The notes under the pieces were generated by a model. It saw only the letters and a list, made by a program, of their open reading frames with translations, was not told where the DNA came from and searched no databases. Shown here piece after piece: positions 1-9,779 of a stretch of DNA of 33,597 nucleotides. Position numbers and translations under genes: made by a program. How positions within the stretch are numbered: the first letter of the stretch is position 1; every line of letters starts with the position of its first letter. Source of the stretch: Bacillus alveayuensis (GTDB lineage Bacteria > Bacillota > Bacilli > Bacillales > Aeribacillaceae); the NCBI GenBank assembly GCA_030812955.1, contig JAUSTR010000022.1, positions 1 through 33,597 on the forward strand, in the 5' to 3' direction.

Positions 1-83
1 TGTCCTTTGTCCCAGCCTCAGTTTGTCTTCTCAAGATGCCGCTCGGCTGGTACAACTCGAAGCTTACTCATGGATGTTTTGCT
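1..83. other. Window-edge sequence with no gene
   Basis: I see no coding or RNA gene here. On the minus strand this DNA directly continues the truncated tRNA-Phe half and ends in GAGGCTGGGACAAAGG. From memory, a GAGGCTGGGACA-type motif recurs in Firmicute intergenic repeats; I could not check this. The segment may be a repeat, the end of an insertion, or an assembly junction. Confidence 0.4.
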
Positions 84-112
84 CGTTGCTCTACCGACTG
101 AGCTACCGAGCC
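84..112 (-). pseudogene. Truncated tRNA-Phe (5' half only)
   Basis: The minus strand reads GGCTCGGTAGCTCAGTCGGT followed by AGAGCAACG. This is the acceptor 5' strand, the complete D arm (GCTC paired with GAGC) and the start of the anticodon stem of a Bacillus-type tRNA-Phe. After 29 nt it departs from the tRNA: the expected GACTGAAAATCC anticodon arm is missing, and I found no 3' half or CCA end in the window. In B. subtilis a small tRNA cluster including tRNA-Phe lies beside purA, so the position fits. The fragment cannot yield a tRNA alone. It is an insertion or deletion remnant, or an assembly break in a repeated gene. Confidence 0.65.
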
Positions 113-257
113 ATATTATAGGGAAAATCGTTATAAACCTTTTTAAAATATTCAAAACAGGACGTCTTTTATAATATCATCATAAAATAGATAAGGCAAG
201 GGTTTTTGAAAGAAAAAATGGTTTTTATACAAAAAGGTAAGCGAAACATATATGAAC

Positions 258-288
258 CTCCCACCTAAACGTCGCGTAGAGGTGGGAG
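258..288. repeat. Strong hairpin, IS200/IS605-end-like
   Basis: CTCCCACCT (258-266) and AGGTGGGAG (280-288) form a perfect 9-bp stem around a 13-nt loop. Neither side carries a T-run, so this is not an obvious intrinsic terminator for purA. Subterminal GC-rich hairpins of this kind occur at the ends of IS200/IS605-type elements in Bacillaceae. No tnpA or tnpB gene is nearby, so a decayed or minimal element end is an inference. The rest of 113-357 shows nothing I recognise. Confidence 0.35.
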
Positions 289-357
289 ACTTCTAGACGA
301 GATCTAAAAAATGTTTACTTACCTCATTTTTCAACCGAAAAAGATTTATAGAAATTG

Positions 358-1665
<1,308 letters not shown>

Positions 1666-1701
1666 CTATCCATCAAAATCCCTTATTTCACAAACAAGTT
1701 C

Positions 1702-1730
1702 ATTTTACCAATTTAAAACAGAGACGTCAA
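1702..1730 (-). promoter_or_regulatory. Sigma-A promoter of purA
   Basis: On the minus strand, TTGACG (plus 1725-1730) and TAAAAT (plus 1702-1707) are separated by exactly 17 nt. The -10 box lies about 50 nt before the purA start codon. It is a close match to the sigma-A consensus and lies immediately downstream of the PurBox pair. Confidence 0.8.
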
Positions 1731-1732
1731 TA

Positions 1733-1777
1733 AAATCCGAACATTTGTAAATATATATATTTATTTTGTTCGTATTA
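1733..1777. promoter_or_regulatory. Inverted PurBox pair (PurR operator)
   Basis: AAATCCGAACATT at 1733-1745 matches the published PurBox consensus AWWWCCGAACWWT. An inverted, weaker copy with core GTTCG lies at 1768-1772. Taken as 14-bp boxes, the gap is 17 bp, as known for Bacillus PurR control regions. The pair sits just upstream of the purA -35 box, so adenine-dependent PurR repression, relieved by PRPP, is the likely control. Confidence 0.7.
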
Positions 1778-1790
1778 TTTTTTTGGATAA

Positions 1791-1916
1791 GGCTCTGTTA
1801 TAGGATATTGTTGATATTTGTGAAATTCGCTCCCTTTCCGCGGGCGATCCACGAGTATCGCTTGCCTATGTCAGTCGAAAAGCTATAGTAAAGCAAAAAT
1901 CTTTTAGAGAAGAGCC
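1791..1916 (-). mobile_element. MITE copy A (126 bp)
   Basis: This is an imperfect terminal-inverted-repeat element. Read on the minus strand it begins GGCTCTTCTCTAAAAG and continues with TTGCTTTACTATAGC and TTTTCGACTG, both shared with the other copies. The far end is the diverged GGCTCTGTTATAGG. The 8-bp flanks TTGGATAA and TTTAATAA agree at 6 of 8 positions, consistent with an aged target-site duplication. It fills the 1651-2053 gap between the dnaB terminator and the purA control region and encodes nothing. Confidence 0.75.
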
Positions 1917-2023
1917 TTTAATAAAATCTATTGCTAGTCCTTTCACCTATCATAACGCTATTTACACTTTATACATCAACTAATCGATTACATCGAGATG
2001 AAACTTCTTTCTGCCAAGTAAGC

Positions 2024-2052
2024 AAAAAAACGCCTTAAATGGATAAGGCGTT
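2024..2052 (-). terminator. Intrinsic terminator of dnaB
   Basis: On the minus strand AACGCCTTA and TAAGGCGTT form a 9-bp stem with a 6-nt loop followed by a T-run, immediately after the dnaB stop codon. Confidence 0.9.
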
Positions 2053-2053
2053 G

Positions 2054-3418
2054 TTATGCACCAGGGGGAATATTTGATTCTTCAAATCTCCGTTCTAGGT
2101 TAACAAACTTGTTATATTCTTTAACAAAAGCAAGCTGAACAGTTCCAACAGGACCATTCCGCTGCTTAGCAATAATTATTTCTATAATATTTTTATTCTC
2201 TGTTTCTTTATCATAATAGTCATCACGATATAAAAACGCAACGATATCTGCATCCTGCTCGATACTACCAGACTCGCGAATATCCGACATCATCGGACGT
2301 TTATCTTGGCGTTGTTCAACACCACGAGAAAGCTGTGATAATGCAATAACTGGAACTTCTAATTCACGTGCTAATGCTTTTAAGGAACGAGAAATTTCAG
2401 AAACCTCCTGCTGCCGGTTCTCTCTGTTCCGTCCGCTTCCTTGTATTAATTGTAAATAGTCGATCAGAACTAATCCTAGTCCCCTTTCCTGCTTTAGGCG
2501 GCGACATTTTGCGCGAATTTCACTCACTTTAATCCCTGGTGTATCATCGATGTAAATTCCTGCATTGGATAAGCTCCCCATCGCCATCGTTAATTTTCCC
2601 CAATCTTCTGGGGTTAAATTTCCTGTACGTAAATTTTGGGCATTAATATTTCCTTCTGCACAAAGCATACGCATAACTAATTGATCAGCACCCATTTCTA
2701 AACTAAAAATCGCAACATTTTCATCTGTTTTGGTTGCTACATTTTGGGCTATATTGAGCGCAAACGCCGTTTTACCAACAGATGGGCGAGCAGCAACGAT
2801 AATGAAATCGTTCCGTTGGAATCCCGCTGTCATCCGGTCAAGCTCTGTAAAGCCTGTTGGGATGCCAGTAATTTCGCCTTTGCGATGATGAAGCATTTCG
2901 ATGTTGTCATACGTTTTGACTAATATATCTTTAATATTTTGGAAGGATCCAGTATTTTTTCTTTGCGCCACTTCCATAATATTTCTTTCTGCTTCATCTA
3001 ATAGACCGTCCACGTCATCTTCACGGTTGTATCCTTCTTGAGCAATGTTCGTAGCTGTTCGAATCAGTCGTCTTAAGATCGATTTTTCTTCGACTATTTT
3101 TGCATAATATTCAATATTCGCTGCTGTTGGAACAGAGTTAGCTAAGTCACTTAAGTAAGAGACTCCACCAACTTCCTCTAATATTTTCGCATCTGCTAAT
3201 TCCTTTGTTACCGTGACTAAATCAACAGGCTCACCTTTATCCGCCAATTTAAGCATCGAGTTAAATATTTTCTGATGGGCAGCACGATAAAAATCTTCGG
3301 GAATCAAAATTTCAGAAGCAAGGGTTAAGGCAGATGGCTCAAGAAAAATCGCGCCTAAAACCGCTTGCTCCGCTTCTATGTTTTGTGGTGGAATACGATC
3401 AGCTAATAGATCATTCAT
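2054..3418 (-). CDS. dnaB: Replicative DNA helicase (DnaB-type)
   Basis: This is the hexameric 5'-3' helicase that unwinds the replication fork and partners with primase and the loader; the gene is named dnaC in B. subtilis. With the ATG at 3418 the protein has 454 residues, the usual Bacillus length. The N-terminal primase-binding domain spans roughly residues 1-150. The RecA-like ATPase domain carries Walker A ARPSVGKT at residues 210-217 and VLIDYLQL as Walker B. A GTG nine bases upstream would add three residues, but the near-perfect Shine-Dalgarno AAGGCGGTGATC is placed for the 3418 ATG. A terminator after rplI separates it from rplI. Confidence 0.97.
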   Translation of the reverse strand: MNDLLADRIPPQNIEAEQAVLGAIFLEPSALTLASEILIPEDFYRAAHQKIFNSMLKLADKGEPVDLVTVTKELADAKILEEVGGVSYLSDLANSVPTAANIEYYAKIVEEKSILRRLIRTATNIAQEGYNREDDVDGLLDEAERNIMEVAQRKNTGSFQNIKDILVKTYDNIEMLHHRKGEITGIPTGFTELDRMTAGFQRNDFIIVAARPSVGKTAFALNIAQNVATKTDENVAIFSLEMGADQLVMRMLCAEGNINAQNLRTGNLTPEDWGKLTMAMGSLSNAGIYIDDTPGIKVSEIRAKCRRLKQERGLGLVLIDYLQLIQGSGRNRENRQQEVSEISRSLKALARELEVPVIALSQLSRGVEQRQDKRPMMSDIRESGSIEQDADIVAFLYRDDYYDKETENKNIIEIIIAKQRNGPVGTVQLAFVKEYNKFVNLERRFEESNIPPGA

Positions 3419-3510
3419 GATGATCACCGCCTTTTTTGTTACGCCTTCTTCTAGAAGCTTTGCTTTCTAAACTATCAATATTGTTTAAACCTTTAGTAGA
3501 TAAAAATCTT

Positions 3511-3537
3511 AAAAAAGCGGAGCTAAAATATGCTCCG
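3511..3537 (-). terminator. Intrinsic terminator after rplI
   Basis: On the minus strand CGGAGC and GCTCCG pair across an 8-nt loop, followed by CTTTTTT. It lies about 90 nt past the rplI stop and before the dnaB ribosome-binding site. The 3419-3624 gap therefore reads as a transcript end plus the dnaB leader, not a gene. Confidence 0.75.
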
Positions 3538-3624
3538 TCAAAAATTGAGTATAGGGAAATATGATTTGATTTCAAGAAGTATTTCTTTCCACAATGACCA
3601 CACTTTATTTTAGTACGTATCGAA

Positions 3625-4071
3625 TTATTCTTCAGATACATGAACTTTTAAAGTCGCTGTGACATCAGAATGTAATTTTACAGGAACATTTGTATATCCT
3701 AGGGCACGAATAGCATCCGGCAAGTCAATTTTCCGTTTATCAATTTGAATCTTATGTTCTTTTTTCAAGTGTTCAGCAATTTGCTTACTTGTAACAGAGC
3801 CAAATAAACGCCCGCCTTCACCAGCCTTAGCTTTTAATTCTACTGTGATTTTTTCCAATTGCTCTTTTAATTGTTTGGCTTTCGCCAATTCTTCTGCTGC
3901 TTCTTTTTGTTCTTTTTTCTTTTGCGCTTCTAGTTGTTTTAAGTTTGCTTGTGTTGCTTCAATCGCAAGACCTTTTTTAAATAAATAGTTTTGGGCATAG
4001 CCGTCCGCTACATTTTTAATTTCACCTTTTTTTCCTTTCCCTTTTACGTCTTGAAGAAAGATGACTTTCAT
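3625..4071 (-). CDS. rplI: 50S ribosomal protein bL9
   Basis: bL9 is an elongated large-subunit protein bound near the L1 stalk, with two RNA-binding domains joined by a long helix. The 148-residue protein starts [17 protein letters not shown] and carries the family signature around residues 13-40. It has a lysine/glutamate-rich helix at about residues 41-75 and the C-terminal domain after it. Its ATG overlaps the last bases of gdpP, so translation is probably coupled. It is the last gene of yybS-gdpP-rplI. Confidence 0.97.
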   Translation of the reverse strand: MKVIFLQDVKGKGKKGEIKNVADGYAQNYLFKKGLAIEATQANLKQLEAQKKKEQKEAAEELAKAKQLKEQLEKITVELKAKAGEGGRLFGSVTSKQIAEHLKKEHKIQIDKRKIDLPDAIRALGYTNVPVKLHSDVTATLKVHVSEE

Positions 4072-6047
4072 TCTTCATTTCCCCCTTCTAAATAATCTTG
4101 AATGGCTTTGATTAAGCGCTCCTCTGCTTCGTCTATTGTGATACCCTTCAGTTGTGTTGCTGCATTCGTTAAATGTCCTCCACCATCAAGAGACTCCATG
4201 ATGACTTGTACATTAACATCTCCTAATGAACGTGCACTAATCGCCACGGTCTCTTCATCTCTTTTGGCAATTACAAACGAAGCTAAAATATTTTGCATCG
4301 TTAAAAGAGTATCAGCAGCTTGTGCGATAATGACCTGTTCATACCATTCATCTTCTAATGGATCCGCTTTGGCGATGGCAATTCCATTTTCCAAAATTGT
4401 TGTATTTTGGATAAGCTTTGAGCGTTTGACATAAAGATCAAGGTCTTCTTTTAAAAGTTTTTGTACAAGAATCGTATCTGCCCCTTTTGCCCGTAAATAA
4501 GAAGCAGCATCAAATGTACGTGACCCCGTCCTTAGCGTGAAGCTTTTCGTATCGACGATAATACCAGCTAATAACGCTGTAGCCTCAATCATACTCATCG
4601 TTAACCGTTTTGGCTGATATTCTAAAAGCTCTGTTACAAGCTCGGCCGTTGATGATGCATACGGCTCCATATAAACTAGTAATGGATCATGAATGAACTC
4701 TTCTCCTCTGCGATGATGATCGATGATGACCACATTATCAATTTTATTTAATAACCGTTCTTCAATCACTAATGATGGTTTATGTGTATCTAATACTACA
4801 AGAAGAGTGTCATCTGTTGCAATTTCCAAGGCTTCCTCAGGTGTTATAAATCGGGACCATAATTCGGAATTTTTCTTCACTTCCTCCAATAGACGTTGTA
4901 CGCCTGAATCTATTTCATCTTGATTTAATACGATAAAGCCTTCTTTCCCATTTACTTGTGTTACCTTTAATAAACCGATTGACGAGCCGATTGCATCCAT
5001 ATCAGGATATTTATGTCCCATAATAATAATTTTGTCACTTTCCAGAATAATTTCTTTTAAAGCATGGGAAATCACTCGTGCTCGCACACGTGTACGTTTT
5101 TCTATTGGATTCGTTTTTCCACCAAAAAATTTCACTTTTCCGTTAGGCTGCTTAATCGCTACTTGGTCTCCACCCCGCCCTAAAGCCAAGTCTAAGCTTG
5201 ATTGTGCTAATCCCCCTAACTCTGGCAGCTCTATAACACCTGTCCCAACCCCAATACTTAAGGTTAAAGAGACATTTTGAACAGTTGCCTTTTCACGAAC
5301 TTCATCCAAAATAGAGAATTTCGATTTTTCTAATTGAGATAATATATTTTCGTTTAAAACGGCAATAAAACGTTCAGACGAAATTCGTTTGAGAAAAATG
5401 CCATATTCCGTTGCCCATTTATTTAAAATTGAGGTTACTTCACTATTTAAATTACTTCTTGTTTGATCATCCATACCTTGTGTAACTTCATCATAATTAT
5501 CAAGAAAAATATAAGCTAATACTGTCCGCTCACCTTTATATTTCTTTTCAATTTCTTTTTGTTCTGTTACATCGAAAAAGTAAAGAAGCCGTTCCTCCCG
5601 CTTAATAATCACGTTAAACTTTCGGTCATGGAGTGTAATGATTTCAGAATCTACTTCTTGTTTCAATAATGGTACTAATGATTCAGCAACATCATTAAGA
5701 GAACGGCCAACTAATGTATCGACATCGAAAAGGGACGCCAAGTAAGGATTTGTCCATTCAATGAAATATTGATCATTGACGAGCATAATCCCAATTGGCA
5801 TTTCCATTAAAGCTTCTTCACCGACTCTTTTTAAACGATATGATAACGTGGAAATATAGCTTTCTATCTCTGTTTTTACTTGTCGGTCAGCCTTTATTAA
5901 AAAAAATAAAGAAAAGCCAAATAGCAACGTCATAAACAAACCAATGAACCATTGATATCCCCAAATGATCATAACAGAAAGGGTGGTTAAACCAATCAAG
6001 GTATATACTGGATACCTAAATAATGGCTTTTCATAAAAATGTGGCAT
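4068..6047 (-). CDS. gdpP: Cyclic-di-AMP phosphodiesterase GdpP
   Basis: This membrane-anchored enzyme hydrolyses c-di-AMP to pApA and so sets the level of a messenger controlling potassium and osmotic balance. The start at 6047 ([10 protein letters not shown]) gives 659 residues, identical in length to B. subtilis GdpP, and has GAGGAG upstream; an ATG 30 nt earlier lacks this. Two membrane helices span about residues 8-52, then a PAS domain at about 65-155. A degenerate GGDEF domain follows, with SSERF near residue 225 in place of the signature. The DHH domain has metal ligands H345, D349, D351, D420 and DHH at 443-445. A DHHA1 domain contains GGGHLTNAA. All phosphodiesterase ligands are present. 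Confidence 0.96.
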   Translation of the reverse strand: MPHFYEKPLFRYPVYTLIGLTTLSVMIIWGYQWFIGLFMTLLFGFSLFFLIKADRQVKTEIESYISTLSYRLKRVGEEALMEMPIGIMLVNDQYFIEWTNPYLASLFDVDTLVGRSLNDVAESLVPLLKQEVDSEIITLHDRKFNVIIKREERLLYFFDVTEQKEIEKKYKGERTVLAYIFLDNYDEVTQGMDDQTRSNLNSEVTSILNKWATEYGIFLKRISSERFIAVLNENILSQLEKSKFSILDEVREKATVQNVSLTLSIGVGTGVIELPELGGLAQSSLDLALGRGGDQVAIKQPNGKVKFFGGKTNPIEKRTRVRARVISHALKEIILESDKIIIMGHKYPDMDAIGSSIGLLKVTQVNGKEGFIVLNQDEIDSGVQRLLEEVKKNSELWSRFITPEEALEIATDDTLLVVLDTHKPSLVIEERLLNKIDNVVIIDHHRRGEEFIHDPLLVYMEPYASSTAELVTELLEYQPKRLTMSMIEATALLAGIIVDTKSFTLRTGSRTFDAASYLRAKGADTILVQKLLKEDLDLYVKRSKLIQNTTILENGIAIAKADPLEDEWYEQVIIAQAADTLLTMQNILASFVIAKRDEETVAISARSLGDVNVQVIMESLDGGGHLTNAATQLKGITIDEAEERLIKAIQDYLEGGNEE

Positions 6048-6081
6048 AATGTTCAGCTCCTCAAAACATTCAAACACTCCA

Positions 6082-7011
6082 TCACTTTTTCAGCCTATTT
6101 CGCAAATCAAAACCTAAATCTATTATACCTAAAATTCGAATCAAATCTTGTAAGAGCGGAAGGATCATCGAAGTAATAATGACTAAAATAGGAATACCCT
6201 TTGACAGCTGTTTTACGTGACGATAATAAAAAATAAATGAAAACCCTTGAAGCAAAAGAAGCAACTGCAGCACAAATATCATGTTTAAAAGAGCAATATA
6301 CATAAAAGAACCTTCTTGCAAGTCCAAAAATCCTAATATAATGGCCGCAAGATAATACCAAAGCATACTTTTCGGCAATGTCCAATCTTTAAAAGGCTTC
6401 AAAGAACCGAAGTCAAGCTTTAATCGTTTTAAGATTAAGCGATTCGTCAAATGAGTAATAATTGCAAATATGAACGCAGAGACAACTAATATGCTAGGTA
6501 GTATATAACTGAGTAATTCCAATTGGCTATTCATCTCATCGATGATGTCGGCAGGCACTTCTTGACCAAATGTAGAAAAAAGGTCAAAAGCTTGATTCAT
6601 GGATGTTTTCATTTCTTCTAATAGTTCACCAAACACATCCATTCCGAAAAAAGCTATAGAGACGACATAGTTAATGACGAAAGAAATTAGGAAAGCAATC
6701 GTTCCACCTGTAAGCGCCAACATTGGTTGCCGCTTTAAATAAAAATACCCCATGATCAATCCTGTTCCAGCAAACATCAAGGTTATTGGAAGAGCTAAGA
6801 TTGGTCCTAAAAAAATTGAAATAATAAGAGAACCAAATAACATCGGAATTGTTGCTTTCAATCCATGTCGCATGATTAAAATAATAAAAGGTGATGCAAG
6901 AAAAAACATTGTAACGATTGAAAATATTGGAATAAATAAAGTGAAAGCTAGTAACACACTATAAATGGCCAGAAAGATTGCCGCTTCTGTTATAATACGA
7001 GTCTGTTTCAA
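6082..7011 (-). CDS. yybS: YybS-family membrane protein (DUF2232)
   Basis: This is a predicted polytopic membrane protein with about eight hydrophobic segments and no catalytic motif that I can identify. The family is conserved beside gdpP in Bacillaceae; its function is not established, and its fold resembles small-molecule (ECF S-component-like) transporters. I place the start at the TTG at 7011 (MKQTRIITEAAIFLAIYS, 309 residues). It has GGTGG six bases upstream and aligns with the start of B. subtilis YybS. An in-frame ATG at 7038 lies ahead of that ribosome-binding site. It is the first gene of yybS-gdpP-rplI, 34 bp from gdpP. Confidence 0.85.
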   Translation of the reverse strand: MKQTRIITEAAIFLAIYSVLLAFTLFIPIFSIVTMFFLASPFIILIMRHGLKATIPMLFGSLIISIFLGPILALPITLMFAGTGLIMGYFYLKRQPMLALTGGTIAFLISFVINYVVSIAFFGMDVFGELLEEMKTSMNQAFDLFSTFGQEVPADIIDEMNSQLELLSYILPSILVVSAFIFAIITHLTNRLILKRLKLDFGSLKPFKDWTLPKSMLWYYLAAIILGFLDLQEGSFMYIALLNMIFVLQLLLLLQGFSFIFYYRHVKQLSKGIPILVIITSMILPLLQDLIRILGIIDLGFDLRNRLKK

Positions 7012-7167
7012 ATTGACACCACCTTTACTCTTTATCATATTTTATATGGTTCATGGCAAACAAGCAAACCAAATTGGCAAACGTGATAAACGAAAGTTTA
7101 ATGAGACAAAGCTGCAAAATAAAAAAGCGATGCCATGAAATATAAAAACAATTTAATCTTTTCCTTA

Positions 7168-7244
7168 GGCTGTTTTCGTAAACTTTGTCGCTTGCCTGGA
7201 CAGTCGAAAAGCTATGGTAAAGCAACAATCTTTTAAAAAAGGCC
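7168..7244 (-). mobile_element. MITE copy B (77 bp) with 8-bp duplication
   Basis: This is the shortest family member. It begins GGCTGTTTTCGTAAAC on the plus strand. Its other end, read on the minus strand, contains AAAAGATTGTTGCTTTACC and the shared TTTTCGACTG core. The 8-bp flanks are identical: TTTCCTTA precedes and follows the element. It sits between the rpsR terminator and yybS. The interior hairpins seen in copy C are absent. Confidence 0.85.
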
Positions 7245-7258
7245 TTTCCTTAGGAATG

Positions 7259-7291
7259 AAAAAAGCAGCAAGGAACGTTCGACCTCACTGC
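7259..7291 (-). terminator. Terminator of the rpsF-ssb-rpsR operon
   Basis: On the minus strand GCAGTGAGG pairs with CCTTGCTGC (two G-U pairs) and is followed by TTTTTT. A T-run on the opposite side means it could also work in the plus direction. Confidence 0.8.
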
Positions 7292-7302
7292 CTTTTTTGA
7301 AC

Positions 7303-7539
7303 TTATTTGTCATCTGCAACGTAAGGAAGTAAAGCCATTTGACGAGCACGTTTAATGGCTACCGTTAATTTACGTTGATATTTTGCGCTAGTACCTGTTA
7401 CACGACGAGGTAAAATTTTCCCGCGCTCAGAGATAAATTTTTTCAGCAAATCAACATCTTTATAGTCGATATGTGTGATCCCATTCGCTGTGAAGTAGCA
7501 CACTTTACGGCGTTTACCACGACCTCTGCGTCCAGCCAT
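7303..7539 (-). CDS. rpsR: 30S ribosomal protein bS18
   Basis: bS18 is a small-subunit platform protein that binds with bS6. The 78-residue protein has the conserved [18 protein letters not shown] and KILPRRVTG blocks. A basic N-terminus ([12 protein letters not shown]) precedes them. GGAGGGAAATG fixes the start. It is the last gene of the rpsF-ssb-rpsR operon, 46 bp after ssb, and ends at a strong terminator. The bS6:bS18 complex is known to repress its own operon in many bacteria. Confidence 0.98.
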   Translation of the reverse strand: MAGRRGRGKRRKVCYFTANGITHIDYKDVDLLKKFISERGKILPRRVTGTSAKYQRKLTVAIKRARQMALLPYVADDK

Positions 7540-7585
7540 TACATTTCCCTCCTTTAATGATCAAATTTCCGTACATACTGCTCCA

Positions 7586-8092
7586 TTAAAATGGTAAATC
7601 ATCATCGGAAATATCGATTGTTTGTCCATCATTTGCAAACGGATCGTCATCAAAATTAGTGTGGCCCTGATTGCTCCGGTTTTGATCATATGAGCCGCCA
7701 CCAAACGGATTGGCATTTCCAGTTTTATTACCTTGGTTGCTGTCAAAATAATTTGACTGATTACTGCTAGCACTTTTTGGTTCTAAAAACTGAACACTAT
7801 CCGCAACTACTTCGGTGACATACACACGTCTTCCCGTTTGATCTTCATAACTACGTGTTTGAAGACGACCATCTACACCAGCAAGACTGCCTTTTTTCAA
7901 AAAGTTTGCAACATTTTCTGCTGGGCGCCGCCATACAACACAGTTTATAAAATCAGCCTCACGTTCACCATGCTGATTGGTAAAATTGCGATTTACAGCT
8001 AGTGTAAACGTTGCAACCGCAACACCGTTTGGCGTATAACGCAGCTCCGGATCCCTTGTCAATCTGCCGACAAGAACGACACGATTCATCAT
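7586..8092 (-). CDS. ssb: Single-stranded DNA-binding protein SSB
   Basis: SSB coats single-stranded DNA at forks and during recombination and recruits partners through its tail. It has 168 residues, with an OB fold at about 1-105 ([20 protein letters not shown], then [11 protein letters not shown]). A Gly/Asn/Gln-rich linker leads to the acidic tip DISDDDLPF, which is intact. Two ATGs stand in tandem at the start; GGAGTGG is better spaced for the first. It is the middle gene of rpsF-ssb-rpsR. Confidence 0.98.
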   Translation of the reverse strand: MMNRVVLVGRLTRDPELRYTPNGVAVATFTLAVNRNFTNQHGEREADFINCVVWRRPAENVANFLKKGSLAGVDGRLQTRSYEDQTGRRVYVTEVVADSVQFLEPKSASSNQSNYFDSNQGNKTGNANPFGGGSYDQNRSNQGHTNFDDDPFANDGQTIDISDDDLPF

Positions 8093-8156
8093 ATCAGAAC
8101 CACTCCTAAAACGCTTTTAAGACGATTTTATCATCTTATTATTTATATGGAAACCA

Positions 8157-8444
8157 TTACTCATCTTCTTTTACAACGATATGACGTAAGATGTCTTCGC
8201 TGATTCTAGCTAAGCGACTAAACTCTTCAATCGCTTCAGGGTTAGAAGCAACGTTCACAATCATATAAATTCCTTCGCGGAAATCTTTAATTTCGTAAGC
8301 AAGACGACGCTTGCCCCATTCTTTCACTTCCGCAATCTCCGCACCATTGTCTGTTAAAATGCTATTGAAACGCTCAACAAGAGCCTTCTTAGCATCCTCT
8401 TCAATGTTTGGGCGGATGATATACATGATTTCATATTTTCTCAT
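8157..8444 (-). CDS. rpsF: 30S ribosomal protein bS6
   Basis: bS6 is a ferredoxin-fold protein of the small-subunit platform that pairs with bS18. The 95-residue protein begins [16 protein letters not shown] and contains [30 protein letters not shown] lies upstream. It is the first gene of the operon and is preceded by a promoter and a structured leader that fits autoregulation by bS6:bS18. Confidence 0.98.
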   Translation of the reverse strand: MRKYEIMYIIRPNIEEDAKKALVERFNSILTDNGAEIAEVKEWGKRRLAYEIKDFREGIYMIVNVASNPEAIEEFSRLARISEDILRHIVVKEDE

Positions 8445-8470
8445 CCTGTTACACCTCCTTTTGGACTAAA

Positions 8471-8507
8471 CGGCCCATTCGGGCAAGGAGTAATTAATCA
8501 ATTACTC
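8471..8507 (-). promoter_or_regulatory. rpsF leader, candidate S6:S18 regulatory RNA
   Basis: The rpsF 5' leader holds two hairpins on the minus strand. GAGTAATT/AATTACTC is an 8-bp stem. GCCC/GGGC encloses GAAT and runs directly into CCG (plus 8471-8473). A CCG box next to a hairpin in the rpsF leader is the recognised feature of the S6:S18-binding element, which mimics helix 22-23 of 16S rRNA. Assignment rests on position and this box, not on a covariance search. Confidence 0.6.
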
Positions 8508-8517
8508 ACGAAATAGA

Positions 8518-8546
8518 ATTATAGCAAAGCTATACGAAACTTGCAA
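8518..8546 (-). promoter_or_regulatory. Sigma-A promoter of rpsF-ssb-rpsR
   Basis: TTGCAA (plus 8541-8546) and a perfect TATAAT (plus 8518-8523) are separated by 17 nt on the minus strand. Confidence 0.85.
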
Positions 8547-8601
8547 CAATTCATCGAGATATTAAGACAATCGACGAATAAAAAATGATGTCATCATGTC
8601 A

Positions 8602-9702
8602 TTACACATTGAAGCGGAAATGGATAATATCCCCATCTTGTACTTCATAATCTTTTCCTTCAAGGCGGACTTTACCAGCTTCTCTTGCAGCAGCCATCGA
8701 TCCAGCTTCCACTAAATCATCATAGGATACTGTTTCAGCACGTATAAATCCTCTTTCAAAGTCAGAGTGGATAATTCCTGCACATTGTGGAGCCTTCATA
8801 CCTTTTCTAAATGTCCAAGCACGAACTTCTTGTTCTCCAGCTGTGAAATAGGTTGCTAATCCTAATAAACTGTAAGAGGCTTTAATTAATTGATCAAGTC
8901 CAGATTCTTCAATGCCAAGCTCTTGTAAAAACATCTCCTTTTCTTCCCCATCTAGCTCGACGATCTCTGCTTCGATTTTGGCACAAACAACAATTACTTC
9001 CGCATTTTCTTTTGCTGCATATTCACGAACTTGCGCCACATAAGGATTTTCAGAAGGGTCTTGAACATCTTCTTCCCCGACATTTGCTACATATAGAACT
9101 GGTTTAATGGTCAATAGGTGAAGCTGTTTGACATACTTCATTTGCTCTTCTGAAAACTCTAGTGTACGGGCAGGTTTTTCATTTTCAAATGCTTCTTTGA
9201 GCTTCGCTAAAATTTCATATTCAAACATTGCTTGTTTGTCTTTTTGTTTAGCCATTTTGGCTACTTTGTCGATACGTTTATCAACTGTTTCTAAATCCGC
9301 TAAAATGAGCTCTAAATTAATGGTTTCAATATCTGCAATTGGGTCTACTTTCCCAGCAACGTGTGTAATATTATCATCACGGAAACAACGAACAACGTGG
9401 CAAATGGCATCAACTTGACGAATATGTGATAAAAATTTATTCCCTAAACCTTCGCCTTTACTTGCCCCTTTTACAATTCCTGCAATGTCTGTAAACTCAA
9501 ATGTTGTCGGAACGGTTTTTTTCGGTTTGACTAGTTCCGTTAATTTTTGCAGGCGATGATCCGGTACTTCAACAATGCCCACGTTTGGATCAATTGTACA
9601 GAACGGATAATTGGCAGATTCTGCTCCTGCTTGTGTAATTGCATTAAATAAAGTTGATTTTCCTACGTTTGGAAGCCCAACAATTCCAGCTGTTAATGCC
9701 AT
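8602..9702 (-). CDS. ychF: Ribosome-associated ATPase YchF/OLA1
   Basis: YchF is an Obg-family P-loop protein that binds ribosomes and prefers ATP; it is linked to stress responses and translation. Starting at the ATG at 9702, it has 366 residues, the standard length (yyaF in B. subtilis). GLPNVGKS lies at residues 9-16. The G4 position reads NVGE rather than NKxD, which explains the ATP preference. A helical insertion follows, and the C-terminal TGS domain ends in GDIIHFRFNV. GAGGAG lies 8 nt before the ATG; a GTG nine bases earlier is less well placed. Confidence 0.97.
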   Translation of the reverse strand: MALTAGIVGLPNVGKSTLFNAITQAGAESANYPFCTIDPNVGIVEVPDHRLQKLTELVKPKKTVPTTFEFTDIAGIVKGASKGEGLGNKFLSHIRQVDAICHVVRCFRDDNITHVAGKVDPIADIETINLELILADLETVDKRIDKVAKMAKQKDKQAMFEYEILAKLKEAFENEKPARTLEFSEEQMKYVKQLHLLTIKPVLYVANVGEEDVQDPSENPYVAQVREYAAKENAEVIVVCAKIEAEIVELDGEEKEMFLQELGIEESGLDQLIKASYSLLGLATYFTAGEQEVRAWTFRKGMKAPQCAGIIHSDFERGFIRAETVSYDDLVEAGSMAAAREAGKVRLEGKDYEVQDGDIIHFRFNV

Positions 9703-9779
9703 ATTTTTCACTCCTCTTGTCCTTAGAAAAATCCCGAATCTATTTGAAATTTTCTTCGAGCTTATCCATTAAAATGGTA

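Noticed and set aside
3411-3641. A 76-codon minus-strand reading frame between rplI and dnaB with a single CGHCG motif
   Set aside because: It overlaps both neighbours, has no Shine-Dalgarno, contains the rplI terminator hairpin and T-run in its middle, and ends across the dnaB ribosome-binding site. A lone CxxC is weak support.
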